Source: Ulota crispa (Eukaryota; Streptophyta; Bryopsida; Orthotrichales; Orthotrichaceae). Taken from it: a stretch of DNA of 64,000 nucleotides. The stretch covers positions 7,753,219 to 7,817,218 of the forward strand of contig OY987251.1 of assembly GCA_963920765.1 (NCBI GenBank), in the 5' to 3' direction. The notes beneath the pieces are model-generated. The model did not search any database, was not told the DNA's origin, and was given only the letters and a program-made list of their open reading frames with translations. Position numbers and translations under genes: made by a program. How positions within the stretch are numbered: position 1 is the first letter of the stretch; the number at the start of each line of letters is the position of its first letter. Of this stretch, positions 62,207-64,000 are shown piece after piece.

Positions 62207-62375
62207 ATTTAGGGCCTCCTTCCATGTGGAGTCAGTCATCGGCAAAACTATATTAAGCCGGTCATCGGTCGGATTGGAATTCCATTTTTTGGAACTCCGA
62301 TCCGACCGATAATTAGTCGGCTTAATATAGCTTTGCCAATAACCGACTTCGCATGGAAGGACGCTTTTAGCCGGT
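62207..62375. mobile_element. 169-bp foldback element
   Basis: GGCAAAACTATATTAAGCCGG at the left pairs with GTCGGCTTAATATAGCTTTGCC at the right; CGGTCGGATTGGAATTCC pairs with GGAACTCCGATCCGACCG around a TTTTTT centre; the outer CTTCCATG pairs with CATGGAAG. No flanking duplication is obvious. Confidence 0.75.
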
Positions 62376-63465
62376 TATCTTGGTATTTCTATTAATGGAA
62401 CTCTACTGCTTCCAGGAAACCTTACAACTTGAACTGTGGTAGTCTAGTTAGTCAATTACTAAGGTAGAAGCACCTAAATGTGACACTTTTGTTAAATCAA
62501 AGGAAAATATTGAAACTAGGCCTGACAATTGGGCGTATTTCAAAAACAGTCCTCACAATTCAGAAACATCAAAAATAGGCCTCATCCGGGTCCTGAGTTC
62601 TTGCGTTTGATTTCTTTCAATTCCCGAACCAATTAGTCAAGGAACTTTGTTTGTTATTTTCTCTATATCATACTATAAATATTGAAAAATTAGATTTTCA
62701 ACCAGCTTTTCAGCCAATGTTTACAAATTGCAACGGATTTTTCTCATTTCAACCGGCTAGTTTTGAACTAACTATTGGTTCTTCCCTTACCACCTCATTG
62801 AATATAAAAAGTAGGCCTTGCAACTAAGGTGATCAAATTTTTAGGCATGTTTGTACATGGGAATTGATATGAGCACAACCGAGGTTTGGTGTATGCACAC
62901 AAGGAGAGGGGTAAATTTTAGATATTTACCATCAACAAGTTGAATTTGGAAAGTTTGAATTTAGATTTGGATTTAAAGACCTTGATTTAGTCTAGAACCA
63001 CAATGGAGGTTACAATTGAACTACGCCCATTGGAAAAGCTAAGCTAGGGGGCAAATTATTATTTTTGCCCTTGTTTGTAAAAAAAAATATGCTTTTCCGT
63101 TAGGCATAGTTCAATTGTAACCTCCATTGCGGTTCTAGACTAAATCAAGGTCTCTAAATCCAAATCTAAATTCAAACTTTCCAAATTCAACTTGTTGATG
63201 GTAAATATCTAAAATTTACCCCTCTCCTTGTGTGCATACACCAAACCTCGGTTGTGCTCATATCAATTCCCATGTACAAACATGCCTAAAAATTTGATCA
63301 CCTTAGTTGCAAGGCCTACTTTTTATATTCAATGAGGTGGTAAGGGAAGAACCAATAGTTAGTTCAAAACTAGCCGGTTGAAATGAGAAAAAACCATTTG
63401 CAATTTGTAAACATTAGCTGAAAAGCCGGTTGAAAATATAATTTTTCAATATTTATAGTATGATA

Positions 63466-63920
63466 CAAGTCTTGTAAACCCATTTACGTTGGTAAATGAA
63501 GGCCTTAACACATTTCACTGTTTTTATTCAAAATAGTTACACTTCCAACTTATGTTATTGCAACAACTCATGATAAACTACATTTGTCATTGTTGTGGTG
63601 TTTGCAACTAACAAAGAAAAATCAACAACTTGAGTCGCTCGCAATAAAGCTACGTACAACTGACCATGACATTAGTTACATGGGAGAGAGAAATTGATGT
63701 TAACTGTCAGGTTTGGGAGAAAGGAAGCCTCACTGGCAATCTAATCGCCTAACATGAGAAACCTAACCGCCTAACATTGGTTATGTGGGAGAGACAAATT
63801 GAAGCTAACCGCCGGCAACCTAACTACCTAACATTGGTTACATTTTTGACAACAGGTGAACCAGTCACTCAACGACTGTATGGACAGGTCGCCAACTTGA
63901 GTTTTTTTATTAATTGTAGA
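63466..63920 (-). mobile_element. 455-bp non-autonomous Helitron nested in the foldback
   Basis: The intact left arm predicts the empty site GTATGATA, TAGAG; the insert lies exactly between that A and T with no target duplication, as Helitrons do. Read on the minus strand it starts TCTACA and ends CTTG, close to the canonical TC...CTRR. A hairpin CATTTAC, CAAC, GTAAATG lies 16 bases before the 3' end. It carries the last codons of a helicase in the same orientation. Confidence 0.85.
63555..63668 (-). pseudogene. Helitron Rep/helicase C-terminal remnant
   Basis: Thirty-seven codons plus stop. HGQLYVALLRATQ matches the Pif1/Helitron helicase motif HGQLYVALSRV(T), and TNVVYHELLQ then stop matches the usual Helitron helicase end (NVVYKEVL-like). 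Ser to Leu in the VALSR motif and the missing rest of the protein make it non-functional. An intron-like pyrimidine stretch precedes it. Confidence 0.75.
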
Positions 63921-64000
63921 TAGAGAAAATAACAAAAAAAGTTCCTTGACTAAGTGGTTTGGGAATTGAAAGAAATCAAATGCAAGAACTCAGGACCTGG

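Larger units (their letters stand above)
62502..64000. mobile_element. second giant foldback, related to 45317-46446, runs off the window
   Basis: Left end GGAAAATATTGAAACTAGGCCTGACAATTGG. The arms meet near 63080 and are complementary (GAGCACAACCGAGGTTTG against CAAACCTCGGTTGTGCTC; TTGAATTTGGAAAGTTTGAA against TTCAAACTTTCCAAATTCAA). It shares most landmarks with the 45 kb element but differs throughout, so it is an older paralogue, not a recent copy. The right arm is interrupted by a Helitron (63466-63920), then resumes to the window end. Confidence 0.88.

Overview
The window is eukaryotic nuclear DNA from a land plant: AT-rich, gene-poor, with GT-AG introns and very dense small DNA transposons. 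Two genes belong to recognisable plant families: a RING-H2 E3 ligase of the myristoylated MGxxCCC type and a tyrosinase-type polyphenol oxidase (PPO). The PPO seems to start with a secretory signal rather than a plastid transit peptide, which leans towards a seedless or otherwise early-diverging plant. I cannot name the species. One 200-base assembly gap lies at 790-989.

Layout: 1-652 is the end of a transposon. 1.58-4.21 kb (+) is the RING-H2 gene in four exons; exon 2 needs two single-base corrections to read through. 4.2-9.8 kb is repeats plus one decayed coding fragment. 10.5-22.9 kb (-) is an intron-rich gene that no long open frame reveals. I rebuilt 13 short exons; their phases agree at every junction but one. 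24-28 kb is transposons plus a duplicated promoter-like segment. 28.3-30.35 kb holds four broken copies of the PPO terminal exon, alternating with transposon sequence, directly behind the intact PPO gene (30.68-33.49 kb, -). 33.5-35.2 kb is its non-repetitive 5' flank. From 35 kb to the end I find no credible intact gene: the region is repeats, several of them very long inverted repeats (foldback elements), and a 455-bp Helitron nested in one of them.

The three genes show no functional link. The biology here is mostly transposon biology: a family with TTAA flanks and CCCCTAAAGG-type ends, a foldback with a 9-bp target duplication, CACTA-like and other miniature elements, and transposon-associated spread of PPO exon pieces. 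Exon chains and product names rest on reading splice sites and motifs by eye; no database search was possible.
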